Part shown: in pieces, positions 27,622 to 35,348 of the stretch
How positions within the stretch are numbered: position 1 is the first letter of the stretch
How the letters are laid out: the number at the start of each line of letters is the position of its first letter
DNA from: JAIBJN01 sp963699495
GTDB lineage: Bacteria; Actinomycetota; Thermoleophilia; Gaiellales; Gaiellaceae
Reading direction: 5' to 3'
Length of the DNA stretch: 64,000 bases
Assembly: GCA_963699495.1 (NCBI GenBank)
Contig: CAVOUB010000005.1
Coordinates: 992,001 to 1,056,000, forward strand
Translations under genes and position numbers: made by a program
Notes under the pieces: generated by a model
The model's input: the letters and a program-made list of their open reading frames with translations, nothing else
Told to the model about the DNA's origin: nothing
Database searches by the model: none

Positions 27622-28274
27622 TGGTAGACGTGATCGAGACCAAGCCGACCCTGCGCCGCCGCATCATCGAGGCGGCCGACCTGCTGATCCGGGAGCACGG
27701 GATCGGCGGCGCGACCACGCGCGAGATCGCGCGGGCAGCCGGGTGTGCCGAGGGCTCGATCTACGTCCACTTCGAGGACAAGATCGACCTCGTCATCGCG
27801 GTCATCGTCGAGCGCGAGCCGTACTTCGCGGAGCTGCTGGAGCTGCCCGCGAAGGCAGGCGAGGGCACCGTCGAGGCCAACCTCGTGCCCTGGGTGGAGG
27901 AGCTCCTGCAGCTTCTGCGGGACAACCAGCCGATCTTCTTCGCCCTCATGGGCGACCGCAACGTCTTCGCGCGCTTCAAGGAGCGGCTACGCGAACGGCA
28001 GACCGGGCTCGTGGCTGTCTTCCAGGCCATCGCGGCCTACGTGCAGGCGGAGCAGGAGCTGGGACGCATCGACGCCGAGGTCCAGCCCGACGTCGTCGCC
28101 TCGATCCTGATCGGCGCCAGCCGCGACCGCGCCTTCACCCGCATGCTGGCCGACGCCGAGTCGACCGCGGACGTGGACTTCGCACGGGAGCTCGTCCAGA
28201 CCATCGTTTCCGGGCTCGCGCCCACCGCGGCGCGAGCCAAGCCAAGACCGAACGCTGAGGAGGAACCCGCGTGA
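27621..28274 (+). CDS. TetR-family transcriptional repressor
   Basis: A 217-residue TetR regulator. The helix-turn-helix is TTREIARAAGCAEGSIYVHF (about residues 27-46); the C-terminal part is a ligand-binding helical domain without a recognisable subtype. The ATG at 27621 is preferred to that at 27603, because the latter lies within the -10 hexamer. The efflux pump starts inside its stop (GTGA at 28271), so the repressor and pump form an autoregulated unit, a standard drug- or metabolite-induced efflux design. The inducer is unknown. Confidence 0.9.
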   Translation: MVDVIETKPTLRRRIIEAADLLIREHGIGGATTREIARAAGCAEGSIYVHFEDKIDLVIAVIVEREPYFAELLELPAKAGEGTVEANLVPWVEELLQLLRDNQPIFFALMGDRNVFARFKERLRERQTGLVAVFQAIAAYVQAEQELGRIDAEVQPDVVASILIGASRDRAFTRMLADAESTADVDFARELVQTIVSGLAPTAARAKPRPNAEEEPA

Positions 28275-29704
28275 AGGCTCGCATCTTCGCCGACGAGAAC
28301 CGCAAGTGGTGGACCCTGGGCGCGCTCTCGTTCGCCCTCTTCATGATCATGCTCGACAACACGGTCGTGAACGTGGCGCTGCCGTCGATCCAGCGGGATC
28401 TCGGCATCGGCCTCTCCGAGCTCGAATGGACGGTGAACGCCTACGCCCTGACCTTCGCCGTCCTGATGCTCACCGGCGGGAAGCTCGCCGACTTCTTCGG
28501 ACGCCGGCGCGTTTTCCTTCTCGGCCTGGCGGTCTTCACCGTCTCCTCGCTCTTCTGCGGGCTCGCGACGAGCAGCGGAATGCTGATCGGCGCGCGCACG
28601 CTTCAGGGCGTGGGCGCCGCGCTCATGCTGCCGGCCACGCTCTCGATCATCTCGGCGACCTTCCCCCCGCGACAGCGGGGGATGGCGATCGGGATCTGGG
28701 CCGGGGTCTCGGCGATGGCGCTCGCGATCGGGCCGCTCATCGGCGGCCTCATCACCGAGCACATCGACTGGAGCTGGATCTTCTTCGTCAACGTCCCCAT
28801 CGGCGTCGTGGGGCTGCTCGTCGGGCGGCTGGTCATCAAGGAGTCGCGTGACACCTCGGCCGACCAGCGGCTCGACATTCCGGGCCTGCTGGCGTCCGCC
28901 GTCAGTCTCTTCTCCCTCACCTTCGCCTTGATCGAGGCGAACTCCTACGGGTGGACCGACCCCGTGATCATCGGGCTCTTCGTCCTCTCTGGGGTGTCCC
29001 TCGCGGTCTTCGTCCTCCTCGAGCGCCACCAGCGCTCGCCCATGCTCGACCTCTCGCTCTTCAAGAGCTCCACCTTCGCCGGGGCGAACGTCGTGGCGCT
29101 CCTCATCACGCTCGCCATGTTCGGCGTCTTCTTCTTCATGTCGATCTACATGCAGAACATCCTCGGCTACTCCGCGACCAAGACGGGCGCCGCCTTCCTG
29201 CCGATGACGGTCCTCATCATCCTGATCGCCCCGCTCGCCGGGAAGTCCTCCGATCGCATCGGCTCGCGGGCGCTCATGACGGCGGGCATGCTCTGCCTCG
29301 CCATGTCGCTCGTCATCTTCTCGCGGCTCGGCCTCGACTCGACCTTCTGGGACATCTTCCCGGGGCTTGTCATCGGTGGCGTCGGGATGGGGCTCGTGAT
29401 GACCCCGATGACCGCAGCGGCACTCGGCGCGGTGCCCGTGGAGAAGTCGGGAGTCGGCTCCGGCGTCCTGAACACGTTCCGCCAGGTCGGCGGAGCGCTC
29501 GGAATCGCGGTCATGGGCGCGATCGTCGCCTCGTACGTCGACCTCGGCTCCGGTCGCCCGAATCCGGCCGACTTCATCGACGGCTTCCAGGTCGCCCTCC
29601 GGGTCAGCGCCGTCTTCGCCCTCATCGGGGCCGTGGTCGCCGTGACCACGATCCGCAAGCACCGGCACCTGGACGCCGCCGAGCTCGCGGAGGTCGCCGC
29701 CTAG
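28271..29704 (+). CDS. DHA2-family MFS multidrug efflux transporter (EmrB/QacA type)
   Basis: A 477-residue, 14-helix drug:proton antiporter. LDNTVVNVALPSIQRDLG is the DHA2 motif D1 in helix 1; GGKLADFFGRRRVFLLG is MFS motif A; LMLPATLSIISATF and GPLIGGLITEHIDWSWIFFVNVPIG form motif C and the EmrB-type loop. The GTG start overlaps the TetR stop. It would export an amphipathic compound that also relieves TetR repression. Confidence 0.9.
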   Translation: MKARIFADENRKWWTLGALSFALFMIMLDNTVVNVALPSIQRDLGIGLSELEWTVNAYALTFAVLMLTGGKLADFFGRRRVFLLGLAVFTVSSLFCGLATSSGMLIGARTLQGVGAALMLPATLSIISATFPPRQRGMAIGIWAGVSAMALAIGPLIGGLITEHIDWSWIFFVNVPIGVVGLLVGRLVIKESRDTSADQRLDIPGLLASAVSLFSLTFALIEANSYGWTDPVIIGLFVLSGVSLAVFVLLERHQRSPMLDLSLFKSSTFAGANVVALLITLAMFGVFFFMSIYMQNILGYSATKTGAAFLPMTVLIILIAPLAGKSSDRIGSRALMTAGMLCLAMSLVIFSRLGLDSTFWDIFPGLVIGGVGMGLVMTPMTAAALGAVPVEKSGVGSGVLNTFRQVGGALGIAVMGAIVASYVDLGSGRPNPADFIDGFQVALRVSAVFALIGAVVAVTTIRKHRHLDAAELAEVAA

Positions 29705-30027
29705 GCACGGGCGCGGTAGGAGATAAGTAGGCGAACGGTATGACCGCTTCACAAGCGGTCAAGAGGCTCCGAACGAGGGATGGACGAAACCGGCTCCCGC
29801 GCCGACCTTTCGACCATGTTCCAGAAAGGCGACAACCCGGAGACTTCGGCTCTGCGGCCCAGCCGATGCCTCCGGGTTGGTGTCGCCGGGAATTGGCGCG
29901 CCTCCCGCACCCCTCTCTGCCTGGCGTCTGGCAGAAGTGCGGAACGGTCTGACTATAGCCAAGCCCCATTGGAAGTCAAGTAGGCTTGTGAAGTAAATTG
30001 CGGCTCGTATAGTTCACCTTAGGAGCC
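29705..30027. other. Intergenic region with four strong hairpins, possible structured RNA
   Basis: No convincing gene in 323 bases. Hairpins: 9-bp perfect stem TGACCGCTT/AAGCGGTCA with a 3-base loop (29741-29761); CCTTTC/GAAAGG (29806-29829); a long two-part stem at 29828-29887 (ACCCGGAG with CTCCGGGT outside, TCGGCT with AGCCGA inside, and GGCGAC/GTCGCC at the base); and CCGCAC/GTGCGG enclosing CTGCC/GGCAG (29905-29942). The density suggests an RNA or a terminator cluster for the pump gene. Short open frames on both strands here have no ribosome site or family resemblance. Confidence 0.45.
29986..30013 (+). promoter_or_regulatory. Promoter of the first XRE-TPR regulator
   Basis: TTGTGA (29986-29991), 16 bases, TATAGT (30008-30013), with AGGAG (30021-30025) just before the ATG at 30028. 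The predicted transcript would start at or just before the ribosome site. The local AT content is clearly higher than around it. Confidence 0.5.
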
Positions 30028-31368
30028 ATGTCCGAGTACGCCGCACTCACCCGCACCGCCGCACCCGCCCGCACGTCGCTGGGTGACCGCGTGCGCCAGC
30101 TCCGGATCGCCCGGGGCCTGACCCAGACCGACCTCGCCGGCGACCGCTTCTCGAAGGAGTACGTCAGCCAGATCGAGCGCGGGAAGACGCGCCCGACCGC
30201 CGAGACGATCGAGTGGCTCGCCGCGCGGCTGGGTGTCGACTCGACCTTCCTCGAGATCGGCGTCTCCTCGAGCGAGCGCGAGCGCGTCGAGAGCGTGATC
30301 GTTCGTGCCGAGGCGTCCGTCGAGCAGGGCGAGTATGCCGCCGCGCTCGAGGAGCTCGACAAGCTTGCCCCGGCCCTCGCGACCGTTGCAGCGCCCGAGC
30401 TGGAGCTCCGCGCCCTCCTCGCCACTGCCTGGGCCCGCATGTACCTGGGCGAGATCCGCAAGGCGATCGAGGCGCTCGACCGCGGCCGCGCGCTGTCCGA
30501 GGCCCCGTCCTTCTCCGACGTCGACCGCGCGGAGGTCCTCTTCCGCCTCGCGACGTGCCGCTACAAGCTCAACTCGATCTCGACTGCCCTCGCGCTCTAC
30601 TCGCAGGCGCTGGACCTCGTCGAGCGGTCGGGGCTTCCCGCCGACCGTCTCCGTTCGCACATCTACAGCTGGCGCTCCCGCTGCTACCGGCGCCAGCGCG
30701 ATTGGGAGGCCTCGAGGGAGGACATCGAGCGCGCGCTCGAGCTCGCCGAGGGCCTCAACGACCCGCGCGCGATGGCGAACGCGTACTTCCAGGCCTCGCT
30801 CGTCGCCGAGCGCACCGGTCACTGGGTCCTGGCGCGCTCGCATGCAGAGAAGGCACGCAGCATCTACGAGGAGCTCCGCGACCAGTCGAACGTCGGCAAG
30901 CTCCTCAACGAGATCGGCGCCCTCAACTTCCAGCTCGGACGGCCCGAGGCCGCGGTCAAGTATCTGAAGGAGTCCTTCAAGGTTCTCCTCGATGTGGGCG
31001 ACGATGTCGACGCCGCCCGAGTCATCTCGTCGCTCGCCCAGGTGCACCTCCGCACCGGGAAGGTCGATCTCGCCGAGGAGCAGGCGCGCCACGCGCTCGA
31101 GATGCTCCAGGGCAGGGAGGACCACCTCGACGAGATCGGCAACGCACTGCTCGTTCTGGGACGTGCGCTGCTCGAGCAGGACAGGCTCGACGAGGCCGAG
31201 GAGGCCCTGGACGCCTCGGAAGCGAGCTTCGACCAACTGTCCTCCATCAGCCATCGCGCCGAGACCTGGATCGCGCAGGGCGATCTCGTGGCGCGGAGGG
31301 GCGACGACCGGCGGGCGGCCAAGCACTATCGCCGCGCCGCCGAGGCGCTCCAGGACTTCCACTTCTAG
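30028..31368 (+). CDS. XRE-family regulator with C-terminal TPR domain (RRNPP-like), cassette 1
   Basis: A 446-residue protein. The N-terminal XRE helix-turn-helix (about 17-72) reads LGDRVRQLRIARGLTQTDLA, then SKEYVSQIERGKTRPTAETI. The rest is a superhelix of about eight to nine TPR repeats (for example EYAAALEELDKLAPALATV, WEASREDIERALELAEGL). This is the plan of the RRNPP receptors Rap/NprR/PlcR/PrgX, where a small exported and re-imported peptide binds the TPR groove. A small signal-peptide-like gene starts 14 bases after its stop with an optimal ribosome site. A second protein of the same plan lies at 42436-43740. Ligand binding is inferred, not shown. Confidence 0.85.
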   Translation: MSEYAALTRTAAPARTSLGDRVRQLRIARGLTQTDLAGDRFSKEYVSQIERGKTRPTAETIEWLAARLGVDSTFLEIGVSSSERERVESVIVRAEASVEQGEYAAALEELDKLAPALATVAAPELELRALLATAWARMYLGEIRKAIEALDRGRALSEAPSFSDVDRAEVLFRLATCRYKLNSISTALALYSQALDLVERSGLPADRLRSHIYSWRSRCYRRQRDWEASREDIERALELAEGLNDPRAMANAYFQASLVAERTGHWVLARSHAEKARSIYEELRDQSNVGKLLNEIGALNFQLGRPEAAVKYLKESFKVLLDVGDDVDAARVISSLAQVHLRTGKVDLAEEQARHALEMLQGREDHLDEIGNALLVLGRALLEQDRLDEAEEALDASEASFDQLSSISHRAETWIAQGDLVARRGDDRRAAKHYRRAAEALQDFHF

Positions 31369-31382
31369 AGGAGGTGACGTAC

Positions 31383-31475
31383 GTGAGAGTCAAGGCTCTG
31401 CTCGCTCTGACAGCACTCGTAGCGTTCATAGCGCAGCTCGGTGGCGGCCATTTCGACGGCCATCGCAGGTGGTGA
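31383..31475 (+). CDS. Small export-type peptide, putative signalling peptide of cassette 1
   Basis: A 30-residue open frame too short for routine gene calling. AGGAGGTGA (31369-31377) directly after the regulator stop gives an ideal ribosome site for the GTG at 31383. The peptide has a basic start (RVK), a hydrophobic core (ALLALTALVAFIAQL) and a polar tail of eleven residues (GGGHFDGHRRW) rich in His, Gly, Arg and ending in Trp. This is the layout of pro-peptides such as PapR and Phr. A related peptide (same A-F-x-A-x-L/V-G-G core) accompanies the second XRE-TPR gene. No database check was possible. Confidence 0.6.
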   Translation: MRVKALLALTALVAFIAQLGGGHFDGHRRW

Positions 31476-31490
31476 ACTTCCTCTGACGGT

Positions 31491-31560
31491 ATGGGCCTGC
31501 TGACGCTGACGGCGCTCGCCGCGTTTAAGCGCCGCCAGCCGGCTTCGGCCGTTTCGACGG
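31491..31560 (+). pseudogene. Decayed tandem copy of the peptide gene
   Basis: Directly behind the peptide gene the DNA repeats its pattern: LLTLTALAAF is encoded where the gene has LLALTALVAF, and 12 bases (TTTCGACGGCCA against the same in the gene) match exactly further on. Two small indels shift the tail out of frame, so the copy continues as a run-on frame to 31883 that resembles nothing. There is no ribosome site before its ATG (31491). Confidence 0.4.
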
Positions 31561-31773
31561 CCACCAGGACACGGGCTGCGCCCGGTCAGCTGGTCCCAGG
31601 GATGGGAGCGATCGCGCCGGAGCGAAGCTCTCCACGCGCTCGCCAGCCCTGCGGCAAGTCGGCACCGCCTGACCCCTCGTGGGTCGGCCACTATCGACCG
31701 CCGTCCAGACGGTCGGGAAGGATGCCCCGCGTGGACGTCGAACTTCTCCGGCGCGCGACCCGAGATTCGATCC

Positions 31774-31875
31774 ATGCACGAGCGTCCTTCCCTCCGTCCA
31801 CTCGCACCACTTCTCGGCGTGCTGGGAGCCATGTGGCTCGCGGCACTCGGGCTGATCGCCCAGCAGCTCCTCTAG
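31774..31875 (+). CDS. Possible single-pass small membrane protein
   Basis: A 33-residue frame with a basic/polar start (HERPSLRP) and one hydrophobic helix of about 23 residues (LAPLLGVLGAMWLAALGLIA, then QQLL). It ends four bases before the stop of the CBS gene on the opposite strand. No clear ribosome site. It may be a real small membrane protein or chance; I see no family. Confidence 0.3.
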   Translation: MHERPSLRPLAPLLGVLGAMWLAALGLIAQQLL

Positions 31876-31879
31876 CCGA

Positions 31880-32287
31880 CTAGTCGGACTCCGAGCTCAC
31901 CCGGGCGCCCGCTGCCGCCCGCATGCTCGCGGCCAGCACGTCGCGGATCGAGACGATCCCGACGACTCGGCCGTCCTCGACGATGGGCAGGTGGCGGAAG
32001 CCGTTGGCCATCATCGTCTCGAGGCTCTCCGCCGCCGCCGTCTCCTCGTCGGCGACGATTGGATCCGCGGTCATCCATTCGCGGACGCGCGCCTCGCTCG
32101 GATGGACGCGGTCGGCCGCGGCGCGAAGGACGTCGCGCTCCGTGAGGATCCCGATCAGGCGCCCGCCGTCGAGCACGACGGCCGAGCCGACGCCCTCGCC
32201 GGTCATGCGCTCTGCGGCCTCGCCCAACGTATCCTCGGGAGCGACCGCGAGCACGTCGCGCGACATGAGCTCCCCCAGCACGGCCAT
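31880..32287 (-). CDS. Two-CBS-domain protein
   Basis: A 135-residue protein consisting of two CBS repeats (about 1-62 and 66-125): VGSAVVLDGGRLIGILTERDV and FRHLPIVEDGRVVGIVSIRDV (each quoted in part) are the nucleotide-binding ends. CBS pairs sense AMP, ATP or SAM; stand-alone ones usually regulate a partner or act in stress adaptation. The ATG at 32287 follows TATTCT by exactly six bases, so it is probably leaderless. Divergent from the rhodanese gene. Confidence 0.85.
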   Translation of the reverse strand: MAVLGELMSRDVLAVAPEDTLGEAAERMTGEGVGSAVVLDGGRLIGILTERDVLRAAADRVHPSEARVREWMTADPIVADEETAAAESLETMMANGFRHLPIVEDGRVVGIVSIRDVLAASMRAAAGARVSSESD

Positions 32288-32358
32288 CGAACGAGAATAG
32301 CCAGCGTCGTTCTATACTGTCGCTTCACTTTCTGAAGCAACCCACCCGGAGGTGCTGC

Positions 32359-33210
32359 ATGGCGGAGAACGGATATGCCAACCCGGTGCTCGTCACGACC
32401 GAGTGGCTGGCGGAGCATCTCGGCGACGAGGGCCTGGTCGTCGCCGAGGTGGACGAGAACACCGACCTGTACGAGGAGGGGCACATCCCGGGCGCGGTCA
32501 AGCTGCACTGGCGGGAAGACCTGCAGGATCCGGTCGAGCGCGACATCGTCGACAAGGCGACGTTCGAGGCCGTCCTGGGCGAGCGCGGGATCGGCAACGA
32601 CACTGCCGTCGTCGTCTACGGCGACAAGAACAACTGGTTCGCCGCCTATGCCTACTGGTACCTGAAGGTGTACGGCCACGCCGAAATCCGCATCCTCGAC
32701 GGCGGCCGCCAGAAGTGGATCGACGAGGGCCGCGAGCTGACGACCGACGTCCCCTCGCCCGCGACCGCCTCCTACTCGGCCGCCGAGCGGGACGAGTCCA
32801 TCCGCGCCTACCGCGACCAGGTGCGCGACTGGCTCGCCTCGGGCGGTGTCGCCCTCGTCGACGTGCGCTCCCCCGGCGAGTACGCGGGCGAGCTGATCGC
32901 TCCGCCCGGCTACGAGCAGGAGGGCGCGCAGCGAGCCGGCCACATCCCGACGGCGGTCTCCATCCCCTGGGCCAGCGCCGTTCGGGACGACGGCACGTTC
33001 AAGCCGGCGGACGAGCTGCGCGAGCTCTACGGCGGCAAGGGTGTGGGCGAGTCCCAGCCCGTGACCGCCTACTGCCGGATCGGCGAGCGCTCCGCGCACA
33101 CCTGGTTCGTCCTGCGCGAGCTCCTCGGCTACGAGGACGTGCGTAACTACGACGGCTCCTGGACCGAGTGGGGCAACCTGGTCGACGTCCCGATCGAGAA
33201 GGGCTCCTAG
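32359..33210 (+). CDS. Thiosulfate/3-mercaptopyruvate sulfurtransferase (tandem rhodanese)
   Basis: A 283-residue tandem rhodanese. The first domain (about 10-135) lacks the catalytic Cys; the second (150-275) has it in YCRIGERSAHTWFVL (about residue 238), the C-R-x-G-x-R-S/T loop of thiosulfate sulfurtransferases. It transfers sulfane sulfur to cyanide or a protein thiol. CCGGAGGTG before the ATG is a good ribosome site; TATACT upstream (about 32314) is a likely -10. A hairpin follows the stop. Confidence 0.9.
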   Translation: MAENGYANPVLVTTEWLAEHLGDEGLVVAEVDENTDLYEEGHIPGAVKLHWREDLQDPVERDIVDKATFEAVLGERGIGNDTAVVVYGDKNNWFAAYAYWYLKVYGHAEIRILDGGRQKWIDEGRELTTDVPSPATASYSAAERDESIRAYRDQVRDWLASGGVALVDVRSPGEYAGELIAPPGYEQEGAQRAGHIPTAVSIPWASAVRDDGTFKPADELRELYGGKGVGESQPVTAYCRIGERSAHTWFVLRELLGYEDVRNYDGSWTEWGNLVDVPIEKGS

Positions 33211-33233
33211 CAGCGAGCGAGTCCCCCGGTGTA

Positions 33234-33259
33234 CCCTCGGCTCGTCCGTCGAGCCGGGG
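33234..33259 (+). terminator. Hairpin after the sulfurtransferase gene
   Basis: CCCTCGGCTC pairs with GAGCCGGGGG (nine of ten) around a 7-base loop, beginning 23 bases after the stop. It runs up to the GTG proposed for the next gene. Confidence 0.5.
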
Positions 33260-34303
33260 GTGCGCCGTGCTTGGGGAGTTGATGGAGTTCCTGTTCTCGG
33301 AGGCCGGATCGTCGGCCTGAGCGGGCCTACGGCGGTCGCGGCGGTCGACTACCACACCGCGGGCGAGCCCTTCCGGATCGTCACCGGCGGGGTCCCGCCG
33401 CTCGAGGGTGCAACGATCCTGGAGAAGCGGCGCTTTGCTCTCGAGCAGCTCGACGGGGTGAGACGCCTGCTCGTGAACGAGCCGCGCGGGCACGCGGACA
33501 TGTACGGCTGCTTCGTCACCGAGCCCGAAGACGACGGCGCGGATCTCGGGGTCGTCTTCTTCCACAACGCCGGCTACTCGACCGCCTGTGGGCACGGCAC
33601 GATCGCGCTCGTCACGTGGGCGCTGGAGAGCGGGGTGCTGCCGCTGGAGGAGCCCGAGGCGCGCGTCGTGGTGGACGTCCCTTCGGGGCGGCTGGAGACG
33701 GTTGCACGCGTCGAGGCCGGCGCGGTTCGCTCCGTGCGGTTCCGGAACGTCCCGGCCTTCGTCGAGGCCGAGGGACTGCTCGCCGAGGGCCTGCGCGCGG
33801 ACGTCGCCTACGGCGGCGCGTTCTACGCCTCGGTGGCCTCCCCGCTCCCGGTCCACGCGCGGAACCTCCCCGAGCTGATCGAGCTCGGGCGCGCTGTCAA
33901 GGCAGGCCTCGAGGCACAGCGCGGATTCGTCCACCCGCTGGAGCCGGAGCTGCGGGACATCTACGGCGTCATCTTCTGGGAGCGAGTGGACATGGGCCCC
34001 CCGGCGCGCCAGCGCAACGTGACGGTCTTCGCCGACGGCGAGGTGGACCGCTCACCTTGCGGCAGCGGCACATCGGCCCGCCTCGCGCTGCTCGAGCTCG
34101 CCGGTGAGCTTCCGCGAGGCGAGGAGCTGGTTCACGAGGGAATCGTCGGCACCGAGTTCCGGGCGCAGGTCGTCGGCGACGCCGAAGTCGCGGGCCGCCC
34201 GGCCGTGATCACCGAGGTCGAGGGCAGCGCCTACCGAACGGGCGCCCACGAATTCACGCTCGACCCGAAGGACCCCCTCGGCGAGGGCTTCCTCCTCCGC
34301 TAG
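33260..34303 (+). CDS. Proline racemase family protein (hydroxyproline epimerase-like)
   Basis: A roughly 347-residue protein with both catalytic cysteines of the racemase/epimerase branch: STACGHGTIA (about residue 110) and SPCGSGTSA (about 267). Dehydratases of the family have lost one of them, so a two-base racemase or epimerase acting on proline or 4-hydroxyproline is favoured. VDYHTAGEPFRIV is the family N-terminus. The only in-frame start before it is GTG 33260, at the edge of a hairpin and without a good ribosome site, so the start is uncertain by about 17 residues. The repeat doublet follows. Confidence 0.8.
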   Translation: MRRAWGVDGVPVLGGRIVGLSGPTAVAAVDYHTAGEPFRIVTGGVPPLEGATILEKRRFALEQLDGVRRLLVNEPRGHADMYGCFVTEPEDDGADLGVVFFHNAGYSTACGHGTIALVTWALESGVLPLEEPEARVVVDVPSGRLETVARVEAGAVRSVRFRNVPAFVEAEGLLAEGLRADVAYGGAFYASVASPLPVHARNLPELIELGRAVKAGLEAQRGFVHPLEPELRDIYGVIFWERVDMGPPARQRNVTVFADGEVDRSPCGSGTSARLALLELAGELPRGEELVHEGIVGTEFRAQVVGDAEVAGRPAVITEVEGSAYRTGAHEFTLDPKDPLGEGFLLR

Positions 34304-34317
34304 GGCGCGTCCCCGGC

Positions 34318-34460
34318 GGACACGCCCGGGGTCTGACCCCGGGCATGCCCGATTCGGCGGGCCATGCCTGGGGAGCGGATCGCGTCTTCCCTGCACGTCG
34401 CCGGTGCCGTCGCTCATAGGTGGCCGCTTTGGCCACGTCCGGGGTCTGACCCCGGGGCAT
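34318..34460. repeat. Palindromic repeat doublet (copy 2)
   Basis: GGGGTCTGACCCC occurs at 34328-34340, inside a 21-bp palindrome (arms GCCCGGGGTC and GACCCCGGGC, 34325-34345), and again at 34441-34453 inside a 17-bp one. Spacing is 113 bases, against 114 for the doublet at 9518-9660. The element fills the gap between two convergent genes. Confidence 0.75.
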
Positions 34461-34475
34461 GGCTGCAGAGGACGC

Positions 34476-35309
34476 TTAGGCGCCGCGGAGGAGCGGGCGG
34501 GTGAGGCAGGTCGGCCCCCCGTCGCCCGGGCGGGAGATGTGCTCGCCCTTGTAGACGCGGACGTCGACGCCCGCCTTCTCCATCCGCCGGCGCGTCTCGT
34601 CGTTCCCGGCGAGAGCCAGAGCCACGCGCGGGCCGAGCGCGAGCACGTTCGGGCCCATCGACTCGAACTCTTCATCGGGCACCTCGACGAGCTCGATCCC
34701 GCGCTCGCGGAGGAGCTCGACGAGGCGGACCGGCATGAGCGGCAGGTACACGGCGGCCAGGTCGGCGTCGAGCGGCGAGAGAAACGACATGAGGTGCATG
34801 ACTTCTCCGGCGCCGTGGTAGTGCGGGAGATCGAACGACATGACCTCGACCCCCGGGAGCAGGTCGCGGAGCGCCTGGATGCCCTCGTCGTTCGTCCGGT
34901 ACCCCCTTCCCACCAGGAGGGTGGTCTCGTCGAGCCAGACCGTGTCGCCGCCCTCGGCCAGCGCAGGGGCGTCGAGCCGGCCAGCGATCGGGACGCCGGC
35001 CTCCACGAAGTCGGCGGCCATCGCGGCGGGCTCGCCCCGGCGACCCTCCTTCCCCGGTCGGAGCAGGATGGCGCCCACCTCGGCGACGATCGCGGGGTCG
35101 TAGGCGTAGATCGCGTCCGGGTCGGGACCGTGCGGTGTCTCCGCGAGGATGACCTCGGCGCCGCCCTCCGCGAGCTGCGCGCGGAAGGCGTCGTGCTCCT
35201 CGGTCATCACGCCGGGATCGGGCTCGAAGCGCCAGCCGTAGGCGCGCCAGAGCGCCGCGTCCGCGGGGCGGGGAGCGCGTACGAGCACGCGCCGGAGGGG
35301 GGCCGTCAT
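34476..35309 (-). CDS. Dimethylargininase-like amidinotransferase-fold hydrolase
   Basis: A 277-residue pentein (GME) fold protein. The features of N-omega,N-omega-dimethylarginine dimethylaminohydrolase are present: LAEGGDTVWLDETTLLVG for the Asp/Glu substrate site, a His in GAGEVMHLMSFLSPLD, and the nucleophile Cys near the C-terminus in GGPTCLTRPLL (about 268). It would release amines from methylated arginine or related guanidines; arginine deiminase and other guanidino hydrolases share the fold. It diverges from selD across 39 bases. Confidence 0.8.
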   Translation of the reverse strand: MTAPLRRVLVRAPRPADAALWRAYGWRFEPDPGVMTEEHDAFRAQLAEGGAEVILAETPHGPDPDAIYAYDPAIVAEVGAILLRPGKEGRRGEPAAMAADFVEAGVPIAGRLDAPALAEGGDTVWLDETTLLVGRGYRTNDEGIQALRDLLPGVEVMSFDLPHYHGAGEVMHLMSFLSPLDADLAAVYLPLMPVRLVELLRERGIELVEVPDEEFESMGPNVLALGPRVALALAGNDETRRRMEKAGVDVRVYKGEHISRPGDGGPTCLTRPLLRGA

Positions 35310-35348
35310 GCTCTGACAGCCAAACTGACGGGCGGTAACCTCCACCAC

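Noticed and set aside
29740..29983. Overlapping open frames of 65-115 residues on both strands in the intergenic region before the first regulator.
   Set aside because: They pass through the hairpins, lack ribosome sites and codon bias, and resemble no family.
31491..31883. 130-residue open frame on the plus strand after the peptide gene.
   Set aside because: No ribosome site, Arg/Ser/Pro-rich shadow composition; only its first part is explained, as a decayed peptide copy.
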